Origin: an uncultured Prevotella sp.
GTDB taxonomy: Bacteria > Bacteroidota > Bacteroidia > Bacteroidales > Bacteroidaceae
DNA length: 6,976 bases
Reading direction: 5' to 3'
Assembly: GCA_945614335.1 (NCBI GenBank)
Contig: CALZAP010000072.1
Coordinates: 1-6,976, forward strand
Below the pieces are notes generated by a model that searched no databases, was not told the DNA's origin, and worked only from the letters and a program-made list of their open reading frames with translations. The position numbers and the translations under genes are program-made. Positions 1 through 6,976 of the stretch are shown one piece after another. How positions within the stretch are numbered: position 1 is the stretch's first letter; every line of letters begins with the position of its first letter.

Positions 1-2609
1 CCACGGGCGAACATATACTCGTTCTTCTGAGGAGTCTCTTTCATCTCGATAATCTCGTTCTGGTTGTAAGACAGGTTGAGCTTACTCCAGAAACGGAAAT
101 CCTTGCCAATCTTGTCGTTGTAGCTGAGAGAAACTTCCCAACCCCAAGACTTTGTCTCACCGGCATTGGTGTAAGGCATTGTGAAACCAATGGTGGAAGG
201 AACGGTGTAATCGCGAACAAGAATGTCGGTACGGTGCTCACGGTAGTAGTCGAATGTTGCCCTGATCTTGTCGTCAAGGAAGTTGACGTCAAATCCGTAG
301 TCCTGCTTGAATGCCTTCTCCCAACTGACATCAGGGTTGTTCTTGGCCGACTCGTAGGCTCCTGCGATACCAGAAGTACCTGACACTGTTCCAGACTGCG
401 CGTTACCGAAGAGATAACCATATGTGTCTAATGCATTTGAAAGGCAGTTGGTGATAAGTCCATAAGAACCAGTGAAATACGGGTCGGCAAGATACATAAA
501 ACGGATTGCATCGACGGTCTTGTCATTACCTACGAGACCCCATGATGCACGCAACTTGAAGAAGCTGACCACCTTGGAAATTGGCTTCCAGAATTTCTCC
601 TCGCTGGCAATCCATCCGATAGAACCTGCGGGGAAGGTACCGAAGCGGCGACCGGGGGCGAAGTTCTCCGAACCATTATATCCGACATTGAACTCTGCAA
701 GATACTTGTTGGCATAGTCGTATGTCACACGGCCTACGAGTCCAACGTAAGAACGTGGTACATCAGGATAAGATGAACCAGAGTAGTAGTACTGCTTCGA
801 CTGGTTGTAGAGCAAGAGACCATTTACGGTGTGCTTTCCGAATGTGCGGGAATAGTTAACGCTTCCCTCAAGATACCAGTCGCGTGACTTGCCCTGTGAA
901 TAACCATAAGAGGGGTCGGTGTCGTTTCCGTTCTGTCTATATACTATATAAGGTGTACCATCGGCATTGTATATCACTTTGCCTGCCTCGTCGTACTGTA
1001 CGAGCGGATTGTATGTAGCAACACCGCAGTTGCCCTCCTTGTTTACTGTAAAGGCAGAGTTGTAAGAACCCTTAATCTTTGCCGAGAGTCCCTTGGTGAT
1101 GAAGTCGAGTTTCTGGTCAAGAACGAGGTCCATCTGCAACTTGTTGACGTTGGTCTGCATAAAACCATTGCCATAGTATGCCATACCGGAACCTCCAAGG
1201 AACGGAAGGTTAAGACCGTCGGTATAGTCGGTGGTACAATACACCATCTTTCCGTCAACGATACCCGGGCTTGAGAAAGGAGTGGCATAATAGATGTTCT
1301 TGATCATACCGCCAGAACCCTGACCTGTGTATGGTTTGTCGGCATCGTTCACATTACCTGCCACGTTGAACGAAAGTGTGGTGGTCTTCGTAGCCTTGAG
1401 GTCGAGGTTACCACGATAGTTGAAACGCTGATACTGATAGCCGTAGTTATATCCACGGTCAAACTCCTTGAACAAACCATCTTGAGAGTAGTAACCAGCT
1501 GAAATAAAGTATTTCACGCGATCGGTACCACCCGAGATATTAAGGTTGTGCTGCTGCTGGAGCGTAATGTCCTTCATGATGTAATCAGCCCATCTCATAT
1601 TCGGGAAACGAATAGGGTCAGAACCATCCTTGAACTTCTGGATGATAGCATCAGAGAAGCTGGGAGCGAAAGCATTTTCAGCCATATAAGCGTCAACGCT
1701 GCCGAAAGTGCCATTGGCTACAGCCACATTGGCTCTCTGCAGATAGTCGTTGTACGACATCTGATTATAGAAGTTAGCATACTCGTAAGAGCTGGCCTGT
1801 TCTACCATCTTTGTCGGAGAAAGTGCTGTCCACGAAGTAGATACACTAATCTTTGCCTTGCCCTCGGCACCACGCTTTGTGGTGATGAGCACAACACCGT
1901 TAGCACCGCGCACACCGAACACGGCTGTGGCGGAGGCATCCTTAAGCACAGTAACACTCTCGATTTCATTCGGGTCGATGTCTGCCATCGTACGCTCTAC
2001 ACCATCCACCTGGATGAGAGGAGCAGAGTCACCCCATGTAGCTTTACCACGCACGAAAATCTCGGCGGCGTCAGAACCAGGCTCTCCTGAATACTGCACT
2101 GTGGTAACACCCGAAAGCTGACCACCAAGCACGTTGTTGACAGAACCTACTGATGTGCGCACCAGGTCTTCACTCTTCACGCTGGAGATGGCACCCGTCA
2201 CGGTCACCTTCTTCTGCACACCATAAGCCACGATTTCCACACCCTGAAGTTCGACACCGGCCGACACCTTCAGCTGCACTCGCATACCTTGTTTTGCCAC
2301 GACGATGGCCTCGTCGTAGCCGATGTAGGTGATTTTGATCTTCTGGCCTGGTTTAACATTAATACTGAAGTTACCGTCAAAGTCGGTAACTGTTCCCTGT
2401 GTGTTTTTACCGTCCACTGCAAGAACGGTAGCACCAATGACAGGTTCGTTGTTTTCATCCACAACGGTACCCTTGATAGCCGTAGACTGCTGTACATTGA
2501 GCACTTCCGCTCTAAGATTTTGCCCCCCCCAAGGAGCAAAAGTCATTGCGGCAAATGCTACTGCAAACTGCATAACAGGCTTCACAATAAACTTGTTTTG
2601 TTTAATCAT
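1..2609 (-). CDS. SusC/RagA family TonB-linked outer membrane protein (3' end outside window)
   Basis: This is a TonB-dependent outer-membrane importer of the SusC/RagA type, which normally forms a complex with a SusD-like lipoprotein to take up glycans or peptides. Reading from the ATG at 2609 gives 869 uninterrupted codons up to the window edge. The family is usually about 1000-1100 residues, so roughly the last 130-200 are missing. Residues 1-34 look like a signal peptide: basic start, hydrophobic stretch at about 12-25, and a plausible cut after LRA. Residues 44-120 match the carboxypeptidase-regulatory-like domain (IKGTVVDENNEPVIGATV). VEIVAYGVQKK at 124-134 is the usual linker before the plug. 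The plug spans about 135-247 and ends in the hallmark GANGVVLITTKRG (235-247); the rest is beta-barrel. There is no STN domain, so no sign of FecR/anti-sigma signalling. The start is preceded by an A-rich leader with no clear Shine-Dalgarno site. The substrate is unknown; the SusD partner should lie beyond the left edge. Confidence 0.95.
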   Translation of the reverse strand, partial: MIKQNKFIVKPVMQFAVAFAAMTFAPWGGQNLRAEVLNVQQSTAIKGTVVDENNEPVIGATVLAVDGKNTQGTVTDFDGNFSINVKPGQKIKITYIGYDEAIVVAKQGMRVQLKVSAGVELQGVEIVAYGVQKKVTVTGAISSVKSEDLVRTSVGSVNNVLGGQLSGVTTVQYSGEPGSDAAEIFVRGKATWGDSAPLIQVDGVERTMADIDPNEIESVTVLKDASATAVFGVRGANGVVLITTKRGAEGKAKISVSTSWTALSPTKMVEQASSYEYANFYNQMSYNDYLQRANVAVANGTFGSVDAYMAENAFAPSFSDAIIQKFKDGSDPIRFPNMRWADYIMKDITLQQQHNLNISGGTDRVKYFISAGYYSQDGLFKEFDRGYNYGYQYQRFNYRGNLDLKATKTTTLSFNVAGNVNDADKPYTGQGSGGMIKNIYYATPFSSPGIVDGKMVYCTTDYTDGLNLPFLGGSGMAYYGNGFMQTNVNKLQMDLVLDQKLDFITKGLSAKIKGSYNSAFTVNKEGNCGVATYNPLVQYDEAGKVIYNADGTPYIVYRQNGNDTDPSYGYSQGKSRDWYLEGSVNYSRTFGKHTVNGLLLYNQSKQYYYSGSSYPDVPRSYVGLVGRVTYDYANKYLAEFNVGYNGSENFAPGRRFGTFPAGSIGWIASEEKFWKPISKVVSFFKLRASWGLVGNDKTVDAIRFMYLADPYFTGSYGLITNCLSNALDTYGYLFGNAQSGTVSGTSGIAGAYESAKNNPDVSWEKAFKQDYGFDVNFLDDKIRATFDYYREHRTDILVRDYTVPSTIGFTMPYTNAGETKSWGWEVSLSYNDKIGKDFRFWSKLNLSYNQNEIIEMKETPQKNEYMFAR
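2523..2530 (-). repeat. G8 homopolymer in susC signal-peptide coding region
   Basis: Eight consecutive C on the plus strand are eight G in the coding strand and encode part of Trp27 plus Gly28-Gly29, just before the predicted signal-peptide cleavage site. With eight G the frame continues into the full SusC protein. With nine G, a TAG stop follows within a few codons. With seven G, translation enters another frame that ends near 2270. The tract is therefore a potential slippage switch, but variation cannot be shown from a single sequence. Confidence 0.85.
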
Positions 2610-2789
2610 ATTCTAATAGGTTTTTTTCTTTTTCTATCTTAGCATTACACGTTTTTAGTGCTTTGTTCGGAGTTTTTAAGAAATATTGGTGCAAAAGTAT
2701 TAATTTCTCTTGATTTGAAACTTTGGTTTTTGTTCTTTAAACCTTATTTTTTGATTTAGGTCTATTATTTCTGCGAATTTTATATAATT
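2610..2789. other. AT-rich intergenic region between the CHR pair and susC
   Basis: This 180-base gap is very AT-rich and holds the putative susC promoter and leader. I see no convincing intrinsic terminator for the upstream genes: no GC-rich hairpin is followed by a T-run on the minus strand. I also see no inverted-repeat pair flanking the promoter that would suggest an invertible switch. Read-through from the CHR genes into susC therefore cannot be excluded. Confidence 0.7.
2692..2720 (-). promoter_or_regulatory. Putative Bacteroidetes-type promoter of the susC gene
   Basis: On the minus strand TACTTTTG at 2699-2692 matches the Bacteroidetes -7 consensus TAnnTTTG exactly and is followed by CA, as is common. 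The upstream element is imperfect: TTTC at 2720-2717 with a 17-base spacer, whereas the consensus is TTTG with about 19-21. Transcription would begin near 2685, giving a leader of about 75 bases that ends in an A-rich stretch (about 2640-2618) before the ATG at 2609. This placement fits separate transcription of susC from the upstream CHR genes. Confidence 0.6.
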
Positions 2790-3365
2790 TTAATACAGTA
2801 ACACCAATCCGGCCAAGGCCGAATAGCATATCATGCGTATAGGATTGATCTTTACGTAGTAGGTGCCGATGAATGTGGCGACAAACAGGCCACAGCTTAT
2901 CCAGAAGCGCCAGGGATTGACGGCCGGAAGACTGAAGTTTTCGGGAGTCATAAGCAGCAAGGTGGCAGCTCCGAGAAGACCGACTACTGCGGGGCGCAAG
3001 CCTCTGAACACTGCCTGTACGGCTGGTGTGTTCATGTATTTAAAGAACATGCGGCTGATGAGAATCATTATTATAAACGACGGCAGCACAAGGGCAAAGG
3101 TGGCGGTGGCACTGCCAAGTATTGACATCATATTGCCGTAACCTGCATTGTGAACGGCTGTATAGCCGCAATAAGTGGCTGAGTTGATGCCTATTGGGCC
3201 TGGGGTCATCTGGCTGATGGCCACTATGTCGGTAAACTGGGCCGTGGTCATCCAGTGGTGGTGATGAACCACCTCTCCTTGTATGAGCGACAGCATGCCG
3301 TAGCCGCCGCCAAAGCCAAACAGCCCTATTTGGAAAAAGGTAACGAACAATATCAGGAATATCAT
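2790..3365 (-). CDS. Chromate transporter family protein, short (half-size) type, second of a pair
   Basis: This 191-residue inner-membrane protein contains one CHR domain (ChrA family). Long ChrA proteins fuse two such domains; short ones usually occur as adjacent pairs, as with YwrB/YwrA of Bacillus subtilis, where both are needed for chromate efflux. The visible signature is QIGLFGFGGGYGM (12-24), then AISQMTPGPIGINSA (49-63), a glycine- and alanine-rich segment, hydrophobic stretches at about 87-106 and 126-139, FRGLRPAVVG (120-129), and final membrane segments at 154-170 and 179-191. It starts with ATG one base after the TGA of its upstream partner, so translational coupling is likely. 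An unusual HHHH sits at 34-37, where the partner has EKKR. The family call is firm; transport of chromate as opposed to another anion is inferred from family only. Confidence 0.9.
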   Translation of the reverse strand: MIFLILFVTFFQIGLFGFGGGYGMLSLIQGEVVHHHHWMTTAQFTDIVAISQMTPGPIGINSATYCGYTAVHNAGYGNMMSILGSATATFALVLPSFIIMILISRMFFKYMNTPAVQAVFRGLRPAVVGLLGAATLLLMTPENFSLPAVNPWRFWISCGLFVATFIGTYYVKINPIRMICYSALAGLVLLY

Positions 3366-3366
3366 A

Positions 3367-3921
3367 TCAGTTAGTTTCTATCTTTCCATAAAGATAGCCA
3401 CCGAGTGCGGCTATTATTATAATTATAATAGGTGAAACGCCGAGAGCCCATATCGCAAAGGCGCAGGCTATCGGTATCCAGCAGTTGCTCCACCCTATCT
3501 TCGCGCTTTTGGCCATGTTGAATGTGGGCACGGCAATAAGGGCCACCACGGCAGGCCTTATTCCGCGAAACATCGCCTCCACCACCCTGTTGTCTTGGGC
3601 ATGGCGGAAAAACATGGCTATGAGAAGGATGATGAGGAAAGAAGGCAGGGCGGTGCCGAGAGCTGTGACTATGGCGCCTTTCACCTTTTTCATCTTGTAG
3701 CCGATGAACACGCTGAGGTTGATGGCAAAGACTCCTGGCGACGACTGGGCAATGGCCACCGTGTCGAGGAAGTCTTCCTTGGTGAGCCACCGTTTCTTCT
3801 CCACCACTTCCGACTCTATTATTGGAATCATGGCATATCCACCTCCAAGGGTGAATATGCCAATCTTAAAGAATGTCTTAAAGCTTGTTATATAAAAACT
3901 GTCCAAAACAAAACCTTTCAA
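3367..3921 (-). CDS. Chromate transporter family protein, short (half-size) type, first of a pair
   Basis: This half-size CHR-domain inner-membrane protein has up to 184 residues. It shows KIGIFTLGGGYAMIP (19-33), EVVEKKRWLT (38-47), AIAQSSPGVFAINLSVFIGYK (56-76, the family's proline-glycine loop), hydrophobic segments at about 84-105, 122-134 and 148-178, and FRGIRPAVVAL (118-128). It aligns along its length with the gene that follows and presumably forms a hetero-oligomer with it. No ATG or GTG occurs in frame before the conserved GGGYAM motif, and an in-frame TGA sits at 3927-3925. Initiation must therefore use TTG at 3921 (inside a 7-base repeat, 11 bases past the purL stop) or TTG at 3906, which has AAAGG seven bases upstream; the latter gives a family-typical N-terminus. 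A run of six isoleucines (165-170) is encoded by an AT-only palindrome. The true substrate is unproven. Confidence 0.88.
   Translation of the reverse strand: MKGFVLDSFYITSFKTFFKIGIFTLGGGYAMIPIIESEVVEKKRWLTKEDFLDTVAIAQSSPGVFAINLSVFIGYKMKKVKGAIVTALGTALPSFLIILLIAMFFRHAQDNRVVEAMFRGIRPAVVALIAVPTFNMAKSAKIGWSNCWIPIACAFAIWALGVSPIIIIIIAALGGYLYGKIETN
3415..3430. repeat. 16-base perfect AT-only palindrome inside the first CHR gene
   Basis: The stretch TATTATAATTATAATA equals its own reverse complement and encodes part of the poly-isoleucine run near the end of the protein. It is much more AT-rich than the surrounding coding sequence. The simplest explanation is chance use of ATT/ATA isoleucine codons in a membrane helix. 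Confidence 0.6.
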
Positions 3922-3950
3922 CCTTCAACTTTCAATTTTCAACTTTCAAC
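3916..3950. repeat. Heptanucleotide tandem repeat across the purL / CHR gene junction
   Basis: Five head-to-tail 7-base units lie on the plus strand: TTTCAAC, CTTCAAC, TTTCAAT, TTTCAAC, TTTCAAC. On the coding strand each unit reads like GTTGAAA and so contains TTGA, a TTG start overlapping a TGA stop. Because seven is not a multiple of three, the TGAs at 3948, 3941, 3934, 3927 and 3920 cover all three frames. The array encodes the last residues of PurL (LKVEN), supplies its stop, and contains one candidate start (3921) of the next gene. Confidence 0.85.
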
Positions 3951-6900
3951 TTCTCCTCGATCCACTGTCGTGCATTGACAAATGCCTCAAGCCATGGAGT
4001 GCAGTCGTCCTGACGACGTGAACGCGGATACCAGCCGCTCTGCCATGGGAAGATGGCGCGCTCGGGGTGAGGCATCATTGCCAGGTGACGGCCGTCGTCG
4101 CTGCAGATGCCTGCCACGGTATAGTCAGAGCCGTTCGGATTGCCAGGATACTCAGCATAGTTGTATTTTGCTATCACGTTGTAGTTGTCCTCTGGCTGTG
4201 GCAGGTAGAAGCGACCTTCGCCGTGGGCCACCCATACGCCGAGCTTGCAGCCACTGAGCGAGCGGAGCATCACGCTGTTGTTGCGTGGTATGCTGAGCGT
4301 AAGGAACTGGCTCTCAAACTTCTTCGAGTTGTTGTGGCACAGGTGGGTCTGATACTTATGGTCGGGATTGATGAGGTTTAGCTCTGCCATAAGCTGGCAG
4401 CCATTGCATATACCGAGCGAGAGTGTGTCCTCACGGGCATAGAACTTGTCGAGAGCCTCCTTGGCCTTCGGGTTGTAGAGGAAGGCGCCTGCCCATCCCT
4501 TGGCTGAGCCAAGCACGTCGCTGTTGGAGAATCCGCCGCAGAACACTATCATGTTGATGTCCTCCAGTGTCTCGCGTCCGCTGATAAGGTCGGTCATCAT
4601 CACGTCTTTCACGTCGAAGCCTGCAAGATAGAGTGCGTATGCCATCTCACGGTCGCCATTGGTACCCTTTTCGCGTATGATAGCTGCACGTATTCCCGAC
4701 ATGCCCTCACGGTTGGGAGTGATGCCGAGCTGTGCGAACGAGCCGTCGAAGTCAGAGCGCATGGTCATCTCCAATGGCTGCTTCTTATAGTTGGTGAAGC
4801 GTTTCTTTGCCATGCCGTTCATGCTCTGCTGCTGGTCGAGCTTATATGAAGTGGAATACCATGTGTCGCGCAGTGACTCTATGTCGAAGTCGTGGCTCCA
4901 GTCTCCTGCCACCACTTTTATGGTGCGCTTGTGAGGAGTAGGATAACCTATCTTGGCGAATGCCACGCCCTGCTCGTCCATATAGTTGCGGAACTCCTCG
5001 TCGTGTTCGGCAGAAACCTCCACCACGACACCCGGGTTTTCGGCAAAGAGGGTCTTCACGATGTCGCCCTTGCATATATCGCTGAGGTCGATGTGCATAC
5101 CGCCTTCAATATTTGCGAATGTCATTTCGAGAAGTGTGGTGATAAGACCTCCGGCGCTGATGTCGTGACCGCAGTATATACACCTGCGGCTGATCATCTC
5201 CTGCACTGCGTTGAACGCGTCGGCGAAGTATTCGGGATTCTTCACTGTCGGCACGTCGTCGCCCACCTTGCCAAGGCTCTGTGCGAAGGCCGAACCGCCA
5301 AGGCGCTGCTCGTCGAACGAGAAGTCGATATAATAGAACGAGGCATTCTTGTCGTTTACCATCACCGGGCCGATGACCTTGCGCACGTCTGTCACCTGTC
5401 CGCCGCTGCTTACTATCACTGTTCCCGGTGCTATCACCTTCTGTCCGTCAGGATACTGCTGCGACATCGACAGGGAGTCTTTTCCTGTAGGCACGTTGAT
5501 ATTGAGGGCGCAGCAGAAGTCGCTGAGGGCCTTCACTGCACTATAGAGGCGGGCGTCCTCTCCTTCCTGAGAGCGGCAGGGCCACATCCAGTTGGCGGAA
5601 AGGCTTACTCCGCTGAGTCCGTTGACGATAGGGGCGAACACGATATTGGTGAGCGACTCAGCAACAGAGAGCACCGAACCGGCTTCGGGCGAGGCGAGTC
5701 CTGCCTGAGGTGCATGTCCGAGTGCAGTGGCTATACCTTGCTTGCCACGATAGTCGAGGGAAACGACGCCACAGTCGCTAAGAGGCAGCTGCAGTCGGCC
5801 TTGGCACTGCTGACGCGCAATCTTACCTGTCACGGAGCGGTCCACCTTGTTGGTCAGCCAGTCCTTGCAGGCCACAGCCTCAAGTTGGAGCACACGGCTG
5901 AGATATTCGTCAATCTTGCCGCTGTCGTATTCCACATCCTTGTAATGACGCTCCACGGTAGTGTCTACCATGACAGTCTTCGGCGAGTGGCCAAACATCT
6001 GTGCCACGTCGAGGTCGAATGGGCGTACGCCGTCGGCCTGCTCGAACGAGAAGTGAGCGTCGCCGGTTGTCTCGCCCACCACATACAGCGGTGCGCGCTC
6101 GCGCTCGGCAATGCGTCTCACGTGTTCGATATGCTGTTCGTCGATAAGCAGTCCCATGCGCTCCTGGCTTTCGTTGGCAATGATTTCCTTGGCCGAGAGA
6201 GTCTTGTCGCCAATAGGCAGCTTCGCCATGTCAATCTTTCCACCACACTCTTCAACAAGTTCCGACAAGCAGTTTACATGACCTGCCGAACCGTGGTCGT
6301 GGATACTTACCACCGGATTGTTGTCTTCCTCGCAGAGTGCCCTTATGAGGTTGTATGCGCGCTTCTGCATCTCCGGGTTGGCGCGCTGCACGGCGTTGAG
6401 CTCGATGCCGTTGCTGTATCTTCCGGTGTCCACCGACGATACCGAGCCGCCGCCGAGTCCGATGCGGTAGTTGTCGCCACCGACCACCACTACCTTGTTT
6501 CCCTTCTGAGGCTCTTTCTTCAGACAGTCGCGCTTGGTGCCGTAACCCACACCTCCTGCAAGCATTATCACCTTGTCGTATGCATATTTTGTGTCGCCCT
6601 TCTCCTGATGTTCGAAAGTGAGCACCGAACCGCAGATGAGCGGCTGTCCGAACTTGTTACCGAAGTCGCTGGCTCCGTTAGATGCCTTGATAAGAATCTG
6701 TTCCGGAGTCTGATAGAGCCATTTTCTCACTGGCAATATGTCTTCCCAGTCGCGTCCGCCGTCGAGTCTTGGATAAGATGTCATATACACGGCAGTACCT
6801 GCTATTGGCCATGAGCCTACACCACCGCCCATACGGTCGCGTATTTCGCCTCCCGTACCTGTTGCTGCACCGTTGAACGGCTCTACTGTGGTAGGGAAGT

Positions 6901-6976
6901 TATGTGTCTCAGCCTTTAGCGAGATGACGCTCTCGATAGGCTTGGTGCGGAACCAGTCGCTTGTTGACTGGTCGGC
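3932..6976 (-). CDS. purL: Phosphoribosylformylglycinamidine synthase, large fused form (5' end outside window)
   Basis: This is FGAM synthase, cytosolic, which converts FGAR, ATP and glutamine to FGAM in purine biosynthesis. The frame is open from the window edge for 1014 codons; with about 1230-1300 residues usual for the large form, roughly 220 N-terminal residues are missing. Counting from the first visible codon, ETHNFPTTVEPFNGAATG (23-40) opens the first AIRS-like ATP-binding half. Other recognisable blocks are VSIHDHGSAGHVNC (about 220-234), LSANWMWPC (about 457-466) and GHDISAGG (about 600-608) in the second half. The C-terminal class I glutamine amidotransferase domain has its nucleophile Cys857 in LGICNGCQ and the His970/Glu972 pair in MMPHPERA. 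Having synthase and glutaminase in one chain means separate PurQ and PurS are not needed. The final residues LKVEN come from a 7-base repeat array, so the tail is probably dispensable. The frame is intact, with no missing catalytic residue in the visible part. A promoter would lie beyond the right edge. Confidence 0.98.
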   Translation of the reverse strand, partial: ADQSTSDWFRTKPIESVISLKAETHNFPTTVEPFNGAATGTGGEIRDRMGGGVGSWPIAGTAVYMTSYPRLDGGRDWEDILPVRKWLYQTPEQILIKASNGASDFGNKFGQPLICGSVLTFEHQEKGDTKYAYDKVIMLAGGVGYGTKRDCLKKEPQKGNKVVVVGGDNYRIGLGGGSVSSVDTGRYSNGIELNAVQRANPEMQKRAYNLIRALCEEDNNPVVSIHDHGSAGHVNCLSELVEECGGKIDMAKLPIGDKTLSAKEIIANESQERMGLLIDEQHIEHVRRIAERERAPLYVVGETTGDAHFSFEQADGVRPFDLDVAQMFGHSPKTVMVDTTVERHYKDVEYDSGKIDEYLSRVLQLEAVACKDWLTNKVDRSVTGKIARQQCQGRLQLPLSDCGVVSLDYRGKQGIATALGHAPQAGLASPEAGSVLSVAESLTNIVFAPIVNGLSGVSLSANWMWPCRSQEGEDARLYSAVKALSDFCCALNINVPTGKDSLSMSQQYPDGQKVIAPGTVIVSSGGQVTDVRKVIGPVMVNDKNASFYYIDFSFDEQRLGGSAFAQSLGKVGDDVPTVKNPEYFADAFNAVQEMISRRCIYCGHDISAGGLITTLLEMTFANIEGGMHIDLSDICKGDIVKTLFAENPGVVVEVSAEHDEEFRNYMDEQGVAFAKIGYPTPHKRTIKVVAGDWSHDFDIESLRDTWYSTSYKLDQQQSMNGMAKKRFTNYKKQPLEMTMRSDFDGSFAQLGITPNREGMSGIRAAIIREKGTNGDREMAYALYLAGFDVKDVMMTDLISGRETLEDINMIVFCGGFSNSDVLGSAKGWAGAFLYNPKAKEALDKFYAREDTLSLGICNGCQLMAELNLINPDHKYQTHLCHNNSKKFESQFLTLSIPRNNSVMLRSLSGCKLGVWVAHGEGRFYLPQPEDNYNVIAKYNYAEYPGNPNGSDYTVAGICSDDGRHLAMMPHPERAIFPWQSGWYPRSRRQDDCTPWLEAFVNARQWIEEKLKVEN

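Noticed and set aside
1548..2121. Plus-strand open frames of 180 and 87 codons opposite susC
   Set aside because: They mirror the conserved plug region of SusC in reverse and have no recognisable domains or start signals.
2270..2539. 89-codon minus-strand frame at the start of susC
   Set aside because: This is the shifted frame of the real SusC reading. It would be used only after loss of one G from the G8 tract, so it is not a separate gene.
2610..2789. Invertible promoter upstream of susC
   Set aside because: I found no convincing inverted repeats flanking the -7 element, and no recombinase gene is in the window.
2810..2821. Small GC hairpin CGGCC-AA-GGCCG near the end of the second CHR gene as a terminator
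   Set aside because: The loop would be too tight, it sits inside the coding sequence, and no T-run follows directly on the transcribed strand.
4892..6814. 640-codon plus-strand open frame opposite purL
   Set aside because: It lies wholly antisense to an intact, strongly recognisable purL. It shows no family motifs and is rich in His, Cys and Val in the way typical of reverse-frame reading of a biased coding sequence.
6893..6910. ETHNFP in PurL in place of the ETHNHP seen in E. coli, as a possible active-site loss
   Set aside because: The first histidine is kept. From memory, animal FGAM synthases also carry phenylalanine here, so it looks like normal family variation.

Overview
The window looks like a chromosomal segment from a Bacteroidales bacterium, probably Prevotella or a close relative. 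Three things point there: a SusC/RagA-type TonB-linked outer-membrane protein, a Bacteroidetes-style -7 promoter element (TAnnTTTG) with A-rich leaders in place of clear Shine-Dalgarno sites, and a large fused PurL. The genus is an inference from these features, not a database match.

All four genes lie on the minus strand, so the window reads right to left. It opens inside purL (6976 to 3932), whose N-terminus is beyond the right edge. Two short chromate-transporter (CHR) family genes follow with almost no spacing (3921 or 3906 to 3367, then 3365 to 2790). A 180-base AT-rich gap (2610-2789) carries the promoter of a susC-like gene (2609 to 1), whose C-terminus is cut by the left edge. A SusD-like partner would be expected just beyond that edge.

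PurL performs the fourth step of de novo purine synthesis. The two CHR proteins are half-size, single-domain membrane proteins of the type that works in pairs. The SusC protein is an outer-membrane importer, probably for a glycan or peptide, and its substrate cannot be read from the sequence. purL and the CHR pair are packed like one transcription unit. The susC gene probably has its own promoter.

I see no clear undescribed system here. Two details deserve attention. A five-copy heptanucleotide array carries the purL stop and one candidate start of the first CHR gene, and gives stop codons in all three frames. A run of eight G residues lies in the signal-peptide coding region of susC, where a one-base slip would abolish the protein. 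No RNA genes, CRISPR arrays, insertion sequences or convincing terminators were found.
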